Assembly: GCF_000179615.1 (NCBI RefSeq) | Contig: NZ_AEDD01000002.1 | Coordinates: forward strand, 186,001 to 250,000 | DNA length: 64,000 nucleotides | Direction: 5' to 3' | From: Paenibacillus curdlanolyticus YK9 | GTDB taxonomy: Bacteria; Bacillota; Bacilli; Paenibacillales; Paenibacillaceae | Part shown: positions 1-9,100 of the stretch, one piece after another | How positions within the stretch are numbered: the stretch's first letter is position 1 | Layout of the letters: each line of letters opens with the position of its first letter | Notes under the pieces: generated by a model | What the model saw: the letters and a program-made list of their open reading frames with translations, nothing else | What the model was told of the DNA's origin: nothing | Databases searched by the model: none | Program-made: the position numbers and the translations under genes

Positions 1-236
1 CGCTTGGTCCAGACCGGATTCGCGTGAACGCGATTAGCCCGGGATGGATCGAGACGGGGGATTACGAGCAATTGAGAGAGATTGACCATCGCCAGCATCC
101 TGCCCAGCGTGTAGGCAAGCCGGATGATATCGTACGCGCGTGCTTCTATTTGACCGACCCGGACAATGATTTCGTGACAGGGACGAATCTGGTCGTTGAT
201 GGAGGCATGACTAGTAAGATGATTTATGAGGAGTAG
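1..236 (+). CDS. SDR-family oxidoreductase, C-terminal fragment (cut by window edge)
   Basis: The reading frame is open from base 3 and ends at TAG 234-236; the start and the Rossmann/catalytic part lie outside the window. What remains reads RVNAISPGWIETG, then a PDDIVRACFYL helix, then VTGTNLVVDGG. That order is the standard C-terminal half of classical short-chain dehydrogenases: the post-catalytic PG motif, the substrate loop, and the 'G..l.vDGG' end. The YxxxK catalytic residues are not visible, so substrate and cofactor cannot be judged. The gene is not obviously linked to the ArsR operon downstream, which has its own promoter. Confidence 0.85.
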   Translation, partial: LGPDRIRVNAISPGWIETGDYEQLREIDHRQHPAQRVGKPDDIVRACFYLTDPDNDFVTGTNLVVDGGMTSKMIYEE

Positions 237-341
237 AGAATTAATGCGATTGAATTTCGATTATGAGCAAAAGTAGCAAATGCCCACGGTCAACAAGAGT
301 GCGTTGGAAACGGCGCGCCTTTGACATTTTTTATATATTCC

Positions 342-371
342 TTGACAGGAATATTCCTTATGAGGTATATT
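342..371 (+). promoter_or_regulatory. Promoter with palindromic operator for the ArsR-type operon
   Basis: TTGACA (342-347) and TATATT (366-371) are separated by 18 nt. Between them lies the perfect 12-bp palindrome AGGAATATTCCT (347-358), touching the -35. A second copy of its right arm, ATATTCCTT, occurs at 335-343. A dyad inside the spacer directly upstream of a small ArsR-family gene suggests negative autoregulation. Hexamers and palindrome are seen; the operator role is inferred. Confidence 0.6.
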
Positions 372-449
372 CAATTCAACAAGAAAACAGCAATGCGTCG
401 AAGGAGCTGAAGCGAATAAGGGAAACGAGTACATAACGGGGTGAGCGGC

Positions 450-791
450 ATGCCAGAGAACAATTCGGGCAAGGAAGTGACGACGCTAGGCGCATTAGCT
501 GAGCCTAATCGTATGGCAATCGTCGAGCTCTTGCGTGATGGGCCTCTGACCGTGGGGGAAATCGCCGACCGGTTACAGCTGCGCCAGCCACAAGCCTCGA
601 AGCATTTGAAGGTGCTTAGCGAAAGCGGGATTTTGGAAGTGAAGGCGGATGCCAATCGACGGATTTACAAGCTTCGGCTCGAACCGTTTCAAGCGCTGGA
701 TAGTTGGCTTAGCTCATTTCGGAAGCTGATGGAAGAAAGATTCGACAATTTGGAGGAATACTTAAGGGAACTGCAAAACAAGGACAAATAA
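450..791 (+). CDS. ArsR/SmtB-family winged-helix transcriptional regulator
   Basis: A 113-residue protein with the ArsR winged-helix pattern: LGALAEPNRMAIVELL, then LTVGEIADRLQLRQPQASKHLKVLSESGIL (recognition helix around residue 50), then a wing ending in RRIYKLRLEP. It lacks an obvious CxC metal motif, so it belongs to the non-metal ArsR group often paired with SRPBCC proteins. ATG 450 is preferred because GGGGTGAG lies 5 nt upstream; an in-frame GTG at 441 is the alternative. It is followed after 32 bp by the AHSA1-domain gene, and the two plus the VOC gene look like one transcription unit. Likely a DNA-binding repressor of its own operon; the inducer is unknown. Confidence 0.88.
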   Translation: MPENNSGKEVTTLGALAEPNRMAIVELLRDGPLTVGEIADRLQLRQPQASKHLKVLSESGILEVKADANRRIYKLRLEPFQALDSWLSSFRKLMEERFDNLEEYLRELQNKDK

Positions 792-823
792 ACCAATCAT
801 TCATTCAATGAGGAGGAATTACA

Positions 824-1339
824 ATGTCAAATCAAGCGATGGTATCAAGAGTAGAAAATGAAAATGTGCTGGTGCTGGAGCGCGTATTCGATGCGCCTCG
901 CGAGCTCGTATTCCAAATGTTCAAGGAGCCTGAGCATCTTAAACGCTGGTGGGGACCGAGAGGCTGGGAGCTTCCTGTATGCACTGTCGATTTTCGTCCG
1001 GGCGGCGTATGGCATTATTGTATGAAGTGTGTAGATAAGAGCCATGGCGATTTCTACGGCATGGAGTCTTGGGGCAAAGGAATCTATAGGGAGATTGCCG
1101 AACCGGATATGTTCAGCTACACCGATTATTTCTCGGATGCGGAAGGGAGCCAAAATCCGGAAATGCCGTCTACCGATGTTACGCTAACCTTTATTGAGGA
1201 AGGCGGCAAAACCAGACTGGTCAACCGTGGCGTGTATGTCTCGGCAGAGGCGCTCAAAACCGTTATGGACATGGGCATGCTGCAAGGCATTACCGAAACG
1301 TGGGACCGTCTGGAAGAGCGCTTAAACGAAGTCAAGTAG
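824..1339 (+). CDS. SRPBCC/AHSA1-domain protein
   Basis: A 171-residue protein with the Aha1-like START/SRPBCC fold signature: LVLERVFDAPRELVFQMFKEPEHLKRWWGPRGW near the N-terminus and ETWDRLEERL at the end. This family has a hydrophobic ligand cavity; bacterial members paired with ArsR regulators have no settled function. AGGAGG at 810-815 gives a clear start. Soluble, cytoplasmic by absence of signal or membrane segments. Together with the upstream ArsR gene it forms a common Firmicute two-gene cassette whose ligand is unknown. Confidence 0.85.
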   Translation: MSNQAMVSRVENENVLVLERVFDAPRELVFQMFKEPEHLKRWWGPRGWELPVCTVDFRPGGVWHYCMKCVDKSHGDFYGMESWGKGIYREIAEPDMFSYTDYFSDAEGSQNPEMPSTDVTLTFIEEGGKTRLVNRGVYVSAEALKTVMDMGMLQGITETWDRLEERLNEVK

Positions 1340-1392
1340 CTGCATGACAGGCATGATCATAGCTATTATCTAAACAATAGGGAGTGTTTATC

Positions 1393-1773
1393 ATGATTAA
1401 TCAAATTGGCCAAATTATGCTGTATGTGAATGACCAAGACTTAGCAAAACGATTTTGGACGGAGAAGGCCGGGTTTGTCGTCGTTTCGGAAGAGGACAAC
1501 GGCCAAGGATTCCGTTATATTGAGATTGCCCCAGTAAAGGGTGCGCAAACGACCTTCGTTCTGCACAACAAACAATTCATTGCGCAGATGCAGCCGGAGC
1601 TTAACCTCGGAACGCCATCGATCATGCTGTTCACTGACGAGCTTGATAGCCTGTATCAATCGTTCAAGGAAAAAGACATCACGGTCGGAGATCTGGTCAG
1701 CATTCCTGGCGGGCGCGTGTTCAACTTTGCCGACGATGAGAACAACTACTTTGCGGTAATGGAAAAGAAGTAA
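1393..1773 (+). CDS. VOC-family (glyoxalase/bleomycin-resistance-like) protein
   Basis: A 126-residue single VOC module: IGQIMLYVNDQDLAKRFWTEKAGF begins the first beta-alpha-beta repeat, and the C-terminal half ends with GGRVFNFADDENNYFAVME, where the Glu-rich end is the usual metal-site region. ATG 1393 is chosen over GTG 1384 because AGGGAG at 1379-1384 is then well spaced. It sits 53 bp behind the AHSA1 gene and is followed by a terminator, so it is probably the last gene of the ArsR operon. The family covers glyoxalases, dioxygenases and antibiotic-binding proteins; which activity applies here cannot be read. Confidence 0.8.
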   Translation: MINQIGQIMLYVNDQDLAKRFWTEKAGFVVVSEEDNGQGFRYIEIAPVKGAQTTFVLHNKQFIAQMQPELNLGTPSIMLFTDELDSLYQSFKEKDITVGDLVSIPGGRVFNFADDENNYFAVMEKK

Positions 1774-1807
1774 TCGCATTATTCATGGCATTGAATATGG
1801 GGATTAA

Positions 1808-1836
1808 AACGTCACTGCTTCGCGCGGTGGCGTTTT
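1808..1836. terminator. Rho-independent terminator between convergent genes
   Basis: AACGTCAC (1808-1815) pairs with GTGGCGTT (1827-1834) with one G-U pair, followed by a T run. It closes the VOC gene and overlaps the 3' end of the opposing gene. Confidence 0.6.
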
Positions 1837-2390
1837 TGCGTTGGACGGTTCATGAGCGCATGGAGCGCTTCTGTTTGTTGCTTTAAGAAGTCAGGATGCT
1901 CATGACCGAGAATCGATGGGGCGCCCAAGCATATCCAGTCGTTCACATCGTCATACCAGACAACTATTGCAGTGAGGAATAGCCCTACATGCAGATTGGC
2001 TGATGCAGAGTTAGCAGCACAGTCTTCATATTCGGCAATGGCTAAAGCTTCGTAATCGGGGATCGTGGCTATAACCCCTTGAGGATAGAGAGCTTCGATG
2101 TACCCTTCAACTAGCGTTCCGACTGGAAGCAGCTCTTTTAGCTTAAGCCAAGACTCCTGCTGAAGGCTGTTTATTTCGAACCATACCGTATCAAATTCTG
2201 CCTTATTAATCTGAATTAGGCTAGGATCATCAAGCGGCAGGGATTGATCGGAAAGAAAGAATTCGCTTTGCTTTCGATTGGAGCTCTTACTGATTGTGTC
2301 GCTTACCAGCATCTGGCGATAAGCCGCACCTGTATCATCCACTTCAAAAAACCAAACCTCATGATCGGTTTTTTGTTTCAAATAGATCAT
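1812..2390 (-). CDS. Hypothetical protein with a possible S1/OB-like core
   Basis: A 192-residue soluble protein not recognised with certainty. The middle (about residues 88-118) reads LLPVGTLVEGYIEALYPQGVIATIPD, which resembles the start of an S1/OB-fold strand pattern, but the usual RNA-binding residues are not clear. The C-terminus is basic (RPTQKRHRAKQ). There is a weak upstream ribosome site (GTGTGAAAT region). It is convergent with the VOC gene and stands alone. Function unknown; the S1 suggestion is only a resemblance. Confidence 0.6.
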   Translation of the reverse strand: MIYLKQKTDHEVWFFEVDDTGAAYRQMLVSDTISKSSNRKQSEFFLSDQSLPLDDPSLIQINKAEFDTVWFEINSLQQESWLKLKELLPVGTLVEGYIEALYPQGVIATIPDYEALAIAEYEDCAANSASANLHVGLFLTAIVVWYDDVNDWICLGAPSILGHEHPDFLKQQTEALHALMNRPTQKRHRAKQ

Positions 2391-2757
2391 ATCCCGATTT
2401 CACACCTTCCGAAGATTGATAGCACCCGTCTATGATTTAATTTGAAAGGCCAAGTTGCTGTACGAAATGCGATCCACACACAATGCCAAGCTACTGGACA
2501 TTCCCCGTTTAGTAATCATCTCCGCCAATGTCGAGCGGGTTTTCCAAGTGGATGAAGCTTGGATACGCGGCGGGGTCGATACGTTTTTTACGATCCAAAG
2601 AGAGCGATGAACCTGCGTTCAAACCGAGGTCTCCGCCATTCAGAGCTAACATATAGGCATGTAAAACTCTGCTCGACGCTTTCAAAAGAGGCAGCGAAAT
2701 CGCTTGGTATAACCATAGTTGCTAAGCGCCGAGCATCAGTGTATCAAAGGGGGATTT
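2391..2757. other. Intergenic stretch with a short unexplained reading frame
   Basis: No complete gene recognised. A 47-codon frame at 2467-2610 (+) reads KLLDIPRLVIISANVERVF, which looks protein-like, but no ribosome site precedes it and no family comes to mind. It may be the remnant of a lost gene. Frames around 2559-2828 overlap the opposing SRPBCC gene and lack protein character. Confidence 0.3.
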
Positions 2758-3231
2758 CTAAGCGTTTTCCAAACCATGTTTGTTTGCGATTCGCTCGCTC
2801 TGATTGGGCTGGCCCTTACCCTCCGTAATCAAACTGCGCAGGCTTCCATTGATATAAGTGCCCCATGAGTCTGAACATACGTTATAGCACTCGTACGAGG
2901 GGACTAGACCAACATGCGTAAAGCGGACCTCGGTTTGGTCGCCATTTTTGGCGATTTCAAAGACAATGTCGGTATCCTTCCATTCGCTCTTGTCCGTTAC
3001 GAAGTTGAAGTAGTTGTCTGTCACGTGCCAACGAACCTTCTCGCCAGGAATAAGCTCAGCCACTTGGATGGTGCAGCGGTGAATGTCTTGGTAATGGTGC
3101 TTAAATTCGCCAAGCACATCGGTTCTGCCTTCTAGATCTTCCGACCACCATCCCCGAGCGTTATTGATGGCGGCGAAGACTTCTTCGGGACTTTGGTCTA
3201 CGGTAAAAGAAGTACTGTAGTTCGGATTCAT
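2758..3231 (-). CDS. SRPBCC-domain protein (AHSA1-like)
   Basis: A 157-residue protein starting NPNYSTSFTVDQSPEEVFAAINNARGWWSEDLEG, the typical first strand and helix of SRPBCC proteins, with DIVFEIAKNGDQTEVRFTHVGLVPSYECYN and a final amphipathic helix (SWGTYINGSLRSLI). The AGGAAGGTG ribosome site lies 9 nt before ATG 3231. It differs clearly from the AHSA1 protein at 824-1339 and is transcribed the other way, so it is not a simple duplicate. A small-molecule-binding or stress protein; ligand unknown. Confidence 0.82.
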   Translation of the reverse strand: MNPNYSTSFTVDQSPEEVFAAINNARGWWSEDLEGRTDVLGEFKHHYQDIHRCTIQVAELIPGEKVRWHVTDNYFNFVTDKSEWKDTDIVFEIAKNGDQTEVRFTHVGLVPSYECYNVCSDSWGTYINGSLRSLITEGKGQPNQSERIANKHGLENA

Positions 3232-3302
3232 TAGGGCAACACCTTCCTAATTTTGGTTAACTTCACTAGTGAGTATAGTCTACGTACTTTCAATATGCAA
3301 GT

Positions 3303-3612
3303 ATGAGTCGTATAATCGTGCGTACAAAGCTGCTGCTGGTCTTTATGATCGCGTCGATCGTAGAGCTGTTTATCGGTGCCCCGATTGCGAAGAAGATTGC
3401 CTTTGCGCTGCCCTATGACAAATCCAAGAAGCTGCTCGTTATTCTCATTCTCGCCTTCTTGATGGTGAGCGGAATGGTACTTATGACTCGTCTTCCAAAA
3501 TGTCATTTTTGCTTTTCCGCTTCAACTGCTGCTTGTAGGTCCGCTTGTTCGGTATGTATTCGCAAGTTTCGTGAAAGGCAATAAGGCTGCCGATTTGCTT
3601 TTCATTCGCTAG
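3303..3612 (+). pseudogene. Decayed DUF2798-type membrane protein gene
   Basis: The first frame (from 3303) gives IVELFIGAPIAKKIAFALPYDKSKKL and a membrane helix ending GMVLMTR. These match the middle of DUF2798 four-helix proteins of Bacilli as I know them. After base 3492 the match continues in another frame: FQNVIFAFPLQLLLVGPLVR up to TAG 3610-3612. The first helix and roughly 30 residues between the two matching parts are missing and the frame changes, so this is a remnant with at least two lesions, not a working gene. Confidence 0.75.
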
Positions 3613-3684
3613 GGTCGGTATATTAATAGTAAAGATTCTTGCAAAAATCAATTCTAGCAAAATGGAAGGGATGTTCCTATTCAA

Positions 3685-3978
3685 ATGAAGCAGGCGGCAC
3701 TCAAATCGTTTCGCTACATCAGTTATCTTGAAGGTATTTCGTTTCTGATCCTGCTCGGCATTGCGATTCCGTTGAAATATGCTGCGGATCAACCGCAAAT
3801 GGTTACCGTCACTGGCATGATTCACGGCGTGTTTTTCGCAGCCTATATCATTGGGATTTTTGTCATGGCCGCTCTATACCGCTGGAAGGTACTGCGCATT
3901 GCGGGCGGAATTTTGGCAGCCTTCCTGCCTTTTGGACCGTTCGTGCTGGAGCGCCGTATCATGCGGGATACCAAGTAA
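3685..3978 (+). CDS. DUF3817-family membrane protein
   Basis: A 97-residue integral membrane protein with about three hydrophobic helices. The family signature is visible: FRYISYLEGISFLILLGIAIPLKY, then the MIHGVFFAAYI segment and a short basic tail (ERRIMRDTK). DUF3817 (YdzA-like) proteins are of unknown function, sometimes fused to transporters. The ribosome site (GGAAGGG, 3664-3670) is unusually far (14 nt) from ATG 3685. A terminator follows at 4030. Confidence 0.85.
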   Translation: MKQAALKSFRYISYLEGISFLILLGIAIPLKYAADQPQMVTVTGMIHGVFFAAYIIGIFVMAALYRWKVLRIAGGILAAFLPFGPFVLERRIMRDTK

Positions 3979-4458
3979 AGCTTACACGTTCAGTTACTCG
4001 ACAATTATGTTGGCACCATCAGCTTGGCTCTGTGCGAACTTCTCTCGCGCAGGGCTTTTTTGCTGCATGGATTGGAGCGGCTTTGCAGAACATGTACGAG
4101 CGAATATGGATAGGAATAAGGTATACGACATCATGAGGCTGAACCATACTAGAAAGACATAAAGTCCATTATGGCATTGGCATTCTTTTTGGCTTTTAGA
4201 TGGTATTTGGAAAGCGGCTTATGAAGTGGAAGCGACCTGTGACGGACAGGTGAATAAACGAAAAAAAATGAAACAAGGATTTGCGCAATCATTTAAATCT
4301 ACAACCAATAGTGATACACTAGATAAGGTTATTATTTGATCGATATTAAATTTTGATACAGAAATGAAGGGCAACAATGCCGCGCTTTGGCTTGCGGCGG
4401 TGCCTAAGCAGGATCGCCTGCATCCTTTCTGCAAATCGTAGATATAAGGACGGTAAAT
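3979..4458. other. Long gene-free region and mqo leader
   Basis: Contains the terminator at 4030-4061 and a likely mqo promoter: TTTAAA (4292-4297), 17 nt, TACACT (4315-4320) with an extended TG. The roughly 130-nt leader holds short hairpin potentials (for example GCAGG/CCTGC near 4410) but no known riboswitch that I can recognise. A dyad CCTGT/ACAGG lies near 4240. No protein-like frame seen. Confidence 0.4.
4030..4061 (+). terminator. Rho-independent terminator after the DUF3817 gene
   Basis: CTGTGCG (4030-4036) pairs with CGCGCAG (4046-4052) with one G-U pair, then GGC and six T. Confidence 0.6.
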
Positions 4459-5967
4459 ATGAGTAGCATACAAACTAAACAAACAGACGTTATCTTAATT
4501 GGTGCCGGTATTATGAGTGCAACTTTGGGGTCACTACTGAAGGAGTTAGTACCGGACTGGGACATTAAAGTATTCGAGAAGCTTGAAAGCGCAGGAGAAG
4601 AGAGCTCGAACGAATGGAATAATGCAGGTACGGGGCATGCTGCATTATGCGAGCTTAATTATACGACAGAGAAAGCAGACGGAACCGTCGATATTAGCAA
4701 GGCAATCCAAATTAACGAGCAATTCCAGCTTTCCATGCAATTCTGGTCTTACCTGGTGGAAAGCAAGCTCATCCAAAATCCGCAAGACTTTATTATGCCG
4801 ATCCCTCATATGAGCATGGTGCTTGGCGACCAAAACGTGAAGTTTTTGAAGAAACGTTTTGATGCGTTGTCCAATAACCCATTGTTTGCAGGAATGGAAT
4901 ACTCCGATAACCCTGCAAAGCTGGCGGAATGGATTCCGCTTATTCTTAAGGATCGCCCGGCGAATGAGCCAATCGCAGCAACCAAAATCGACTCCGGCAC
5001 GGATGTCAATTTCGGCGCACTAACGCGCATGTTGTTTGATCACCTTAAATCGAAAAAAGTCGAGATAAACTATAATCATAGCGTAAACAAAGTGAAGCGT
5101 ACGAACGATGGCCAATGGGAATTGAAAGTGCGCAACGCAAGCGGCATCGTGGAGACGCATCGCGCGAAATTCGTCTTTGTCGGCGGCGGCGGAGGAAGCT
5201 TGCATCTGCTGCAGAAATCCGGCATTCCGGAAGGCAAGCATATCGGCGGCTTCCCGGTAAGCGGACTGTTTATGGTATGCAACAAGCCTGAAATTGTCGA
5301 GCAGCATCATGCGAAGGTATATGGCAAAGCAAAGGTCGGAGCGCCGCCAATGTCCGTTCCGCATCTGGATACACGCTTTATTGATAACAAAAAATCGTTG
5401 TTGTTTGGCCCATTTGCCGGCTTCTCTCCAAAATTCTTGAAAAACGGTTCGATGTTCGATTTGATCACCTCCGTTAAGCCGGATAATCTCGTGACGATGC
5501 TGTCGGCAGGCGCCAAGAACATGTCGCTGACCAAATATCTGATCGAACAGGTGATGCTGTCGAAGGAGAAACGCGTGGAGGAGCTGCGCGAGTTTATCCC
5601 GACAGCCAAAGTCGAGGATTGGGATCTGGTCGTTGCCGGCCAACGCGTGCAGGTCATCAAAGATACGCCAGCTGGCAAAGGCACGCTTCAATTCGGCACA
5701 GAAGTGATCAGCGCGGCAGACGGATCGATCGCCGCTTTATTGGGAGCTTCGCCAGGGGCATCTACAGCGGTTCACGTTATGCTTGAAGTTCTGAACAAAT
5801 GCTTCCCGCAGCACATGAAAGCTTGGGAGCCGAAAATTAAAGAAATGATTCCATCGTATGGCAAGTCGTTGATGGAAAACCCTGAGCTTCTGAAGGAAAT
5901 CCATGCTTCAACGGCACAAACGCTGGGCTTGAGCCAGAACCAACCATTAGAAGTTGCACAACACTAA
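4459..5967 (+). CDS. mqo: Malate:quinone oxidoreductase
   Basis: A 502-residue peripheral membrane flavoprotein that oxidises malate to oxaloacetate and passes electrons to quinone. The FAD-binding motif [14 protein letters not shown] is at residues 11-24, followed by the mqo-specific [20 protein letters not shown]. The second flavin contact [18 protein letters not shown] and the C-terminal [17 protein letters not shown] are both present. Length matches the family. AAGGAC precedes ATG 4459. Monocistronic: it has its own promoter region and a double hairpin/terminator behind it. It offers a route from the TCA cycle into the menaquinone pool, which also feeds the nitrate respiration genes further right. 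Confidence 0.97.
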   Translation: MSSIQTKQTDVILIGAGIMSATLGSLLKELVPDWDIKVFEKLESAGEESSNEWNNAGTGHAALCELNYTTEKADGTVDISKAIQINEQFQLSMQFWSYLVESKLIQNPQDFIMPIPHMSMVLGDQNVKFLKKRFDALSNNPLFAGMEYSDNPAKLAEWIPLILKDRPANEPIAATKIDSGTDVNFGALTRMLFDHLKSKKVEINYNHSVNKVKRTNDGQWELKVRNASGIVETHRAKFVFVGGGGGSLHLLQKSGIPEGKHIGGFPVSGLFMVCNKPEIVEQHHAKVYGKAKVGAPPMSVPHLDTRFIDNKKSLLFGPFAGFSPKFLKNGSMFDLITSVKPDNLVTMLSAGAKNMSLTKYLIEQVMLSKEKRVEELREFIPTAKVEDWDLVVAGQRVQVIKDTPAGKGTLQFGTEVISAADGSIAALLGASPGASTAVHVMLEVLNKCFPQHMKAWEPKIKEMIPSYGKSLMENPELLKEIHASTAQTLGLSQNQPLEVAQH

Positions 5968-5976
5968 TGACAACGT

Positions 5977-6047
5977 ATGACCGTGCAAACGGTCATTCGC
6001 TATATTGTTCGACTATTCAAGAGCCGCAAATATTGCGGCTTTTTTTA
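5977..6047 (+). terminator. Hairpin plus Rho-independent terminator after mqo
   Basis: A perfect 8-bp hairpin ATGACCGT/ACGGTCAT (5977-5996) is followed by AGCCGCAA/TTGCGGCT (6022-6040) and a seven-T run. The second is a strong terminator. It lies inside the frame that would extend the next gene upstream, which argues against that extension. Confidence 0.85.
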
Positions 6048-6160
6048 TTGCATTTTTTGGATTTTCAATTTACTACTCTACCATTTCATATGCTAAACTA
6101 GATTTACGCTCATTCCATTTAATGGGCGAATTTACAATGCAGAAAGGGTATGTTCACTTC

Positions 6161-9100
6161 ATGCAACAGTCCAATAATGCCACAGCTCTTTTAAAGCATG
6201 CCTTTCATTTTGATTTGCAGCATATTGATCTGGAAGAAGCGTATACGCTGCAGATCGGGCTGCGTGAATATCCGCTCAAGCGGCATGACTCCGATTCTAT
6301 TCGGCAAACAAGATCGAACCAGCCGTTTTACCGATTTGTTCCGGATGACCATTTGACTCATTATACGGATGAATTAGAGTTATCCGCCGATCTCGTCGCC
6401 CTTATGAGCATTACCAAAAAAGTCGTAGTCGATGGTCAGGAGCTAGACTTGCCGGTCGCCATGTCGGTCCATATTCCGGAAACGAGCTTCCGAATGATGC
6501 AGCATTCTGCTTCCAATCAGGGAAGTAACGGCATGCTCCACCCGAAGCTGGTGCAATACGGCCTAGATTCGATGCAGCTTTCCGCCGTCAATGAGCCGAT
6601 TCACCCCGCTCAGCTATTGGTACAGGCTTTCAGCTTCAAGGAAGCGCGAGAGACGGCGATTGCACTCTTGTATCAGCATCCCGGCCTGCTTCATCTGGAT
6701 GGCAATTCGGAGTATCCGGCGTGGGTGCATGAGCATCTGCTTAACCAGAATCCGTATCTGCAGGATCTTGCGCTTACGATTTACAAGCTGAAAGAGGACT
6801 GGTCGGAGTGGAAGAAGGTGGTCGACGAGAACGGCGAGCCTTACAAAGACCCAGATGACGAAAGCAAGTTTCTCTATACGCGGACGCTTCATCCTGCCGT
6901 CAAGGCAGCGCTGAACGGGCCGCTCAGCTGGGCGCTTAAGAAAGCGCAGGACGCGAAGCAGCTCGAAGGACAAATGTGGGAAGCGCATTACGGCGTTACG
7001 TCGGATAGCTATAATGCAGAAGCGGAGCATATCAGCCAATCGAAGCCGGCACCGCTTCAAGCTGGCGAACAGAAGGATGCTTCCGTGCGTTGGGGCGTGA
7101 AGGGGCCGAAAACGTCATGGGGCATCTCCGTAGGCGATCCGGTCTTCGATGAAGAAAAAAAGGTATTGAACGTTACGGGCTATAACCGGCTGGCGCGACA
7201 TTTATCCGCCTATGTCGAGTTTTTAAATCCGAATGGAGAACGAATTGAGCTATCCGACGAGCAGTGGAATCAGGTGCTTCATTCGACGCTGCGCAGCATT
7301 TTGCCAGCCGAATTTTTCGATCAATTTGAGCCTCGCAAAGAGACTCGATTCGTTGGAACTGTAGGGCCTGTCACAACGGTTTGCGGCTTACCAATCGGCA
7401 TGCTGATGCCCGACCCGACGCATTTCCAACTGCCTGTGCTCGATACCCACATTTCTACAGTTCGGATTTTATGGGGAGGCCTTGGCTTCAATATCGGAGA
7501 TGTCATGAATGACCCGGAAATCCGCATCGCATTGGTCGGAGCGCTGCTTACGATTATTATCGACGTGATCGTTCCAATCTCGATTTTCATCATCGGATCA
7601 TCTGCCGTCACGAACAAAATCGTCAAGGAAATTATGAAGGATGAAAAGACGGTCGCTGATATTATAAAAATTGGCATATTGATTGCTACTGGAAAAATCT
7701 TATATGACATCGCACATGATCGGAACGTGATCAATGCCGTAGCGCCATGGATTGGCTTCGTCCTCCCGAAGCTGCTCATTACGAAGCTGGGTCCCTATCT
7801 GCTGGAAAAATTGGGGGAGAGCGCGCTCGGCAAGCTGCTTGGCAGAATTCTTCCGGGTGCTGACTTGGCGATGAATGTGTTCAATGGGCTAACGACCGCT
7901 GCGCAGCTGCTGGAGACGACGATCGCTTGTCTTTCCACGCAAAGCATTTACAAGACGGACTTTACCCGCACGATCGATCTGAAAATCAACTTGACGCCAG
8001 ATCCGTCCACGCATAAGTTCCCGGATCTTGCCACGAGCTACCGGATCGCCGTCATGTACGATACGAACGTGACCACACCTGCGGTCGAGCAGAAATACGA
8101 TTTGACAGGACCGACGCGGAGCGACCCGTTTACGGTCACGTTCAAGGATGTTCCCGCAGCAGGCAAGCTCAAAATCTACGTGTTCTTCTATGCCAAGAAC
8201 GGCTGGCTGGCCGGACAAGGAGAGAGCGGCGGCTGGATGGAGGCCAAAGGGACGGACGGACCGCTGCTGACGACAAACATTCAGATCAGAACGCACGCTG
8301 TGCCGCTTACCGTAGATTCGATCTATGAGCATAAGCAAAAAATCGCGTATCGCGAAGGCATTCCGGTCTGGGAAGCAACGGCTCAGGCGCCGAAGCAGAC
8401 GATTAAGAACGCATCGGCTGATCCCGAGCATGCCATCGATGTGCAGAACGGCCACATTACGACGACGCAGAAGCCTGCGATGGTCGGTTACAGCTGGAAA
8501 GCGACCGGGCTGCATTTGCCAGCGGATCGCCCTGATGCGCCTGTTTCCGATCAAGCGATGTACACGGTACAAAATCTATCTACTTTACAGGAGCCGTCGC
8601 GTTCGCACTGGCATCCTGAGGTTGGCTTCAGCCAGCCAAGCGGCATCGTCTATGACGTCGCAAGTCCAGAGGACAAGTCAGGGCGCAACTTCTACATCGA
8701 TTCTTCGAACGGTACCTACGATGGTTATAACAATCCGCAAGGCGGGTTCCATCTGCGCAAGCTGGAGCTGAAGCATGACGAGAAGCCAAAGACGGATGGC
8801 AAACAGAGCTGGGGACGGTTCATCAGCCCGCTTGATCGCTTTGTTGTTCATCCGCAGGGATATGTTATCGGCATCAACTATACAATTAACAAACTGGAAA
8901 TTCTCCAGCTGCCGGGAGCGCCATCGGATGACGAGCATGCAACCTTTGCCGTGCCAGCATCAGGAGAGGGCTTCCGTGAAGGGCTTATCAATGGGCCGAG
9001 GGGCATTGGAACATCGCTCGACGGGCGTATTATGATACTGGAAAGCATTAATAACCGCGTGCAGGCATTCGATATTCACGGCAATCCGGTCAAGAGCTTC

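Noticed and set aside
2559..2828. 89-codon frame in the 2.4-2.8 kb gap
   Set aside because: Overlaps the opposing SRPBCC gene, has no ribosome site and no recognisable pattern.
4321..4458. Riboswitch in the mqo leader
   Set aside because: Short hairpins are possible, but no known aptamer core can be recognised and no terminator/antiterminator pair is evident.
6005..6160. Upstream extension of the NHL-propeller gene giving an N-terminal membrane helix
   Set aside because: The apparent helix is the translation of the mqo terminator and the A/T-rich promoter region. The paralogue at 52993 starts at the point equivalent to 6161 and has no such helix.
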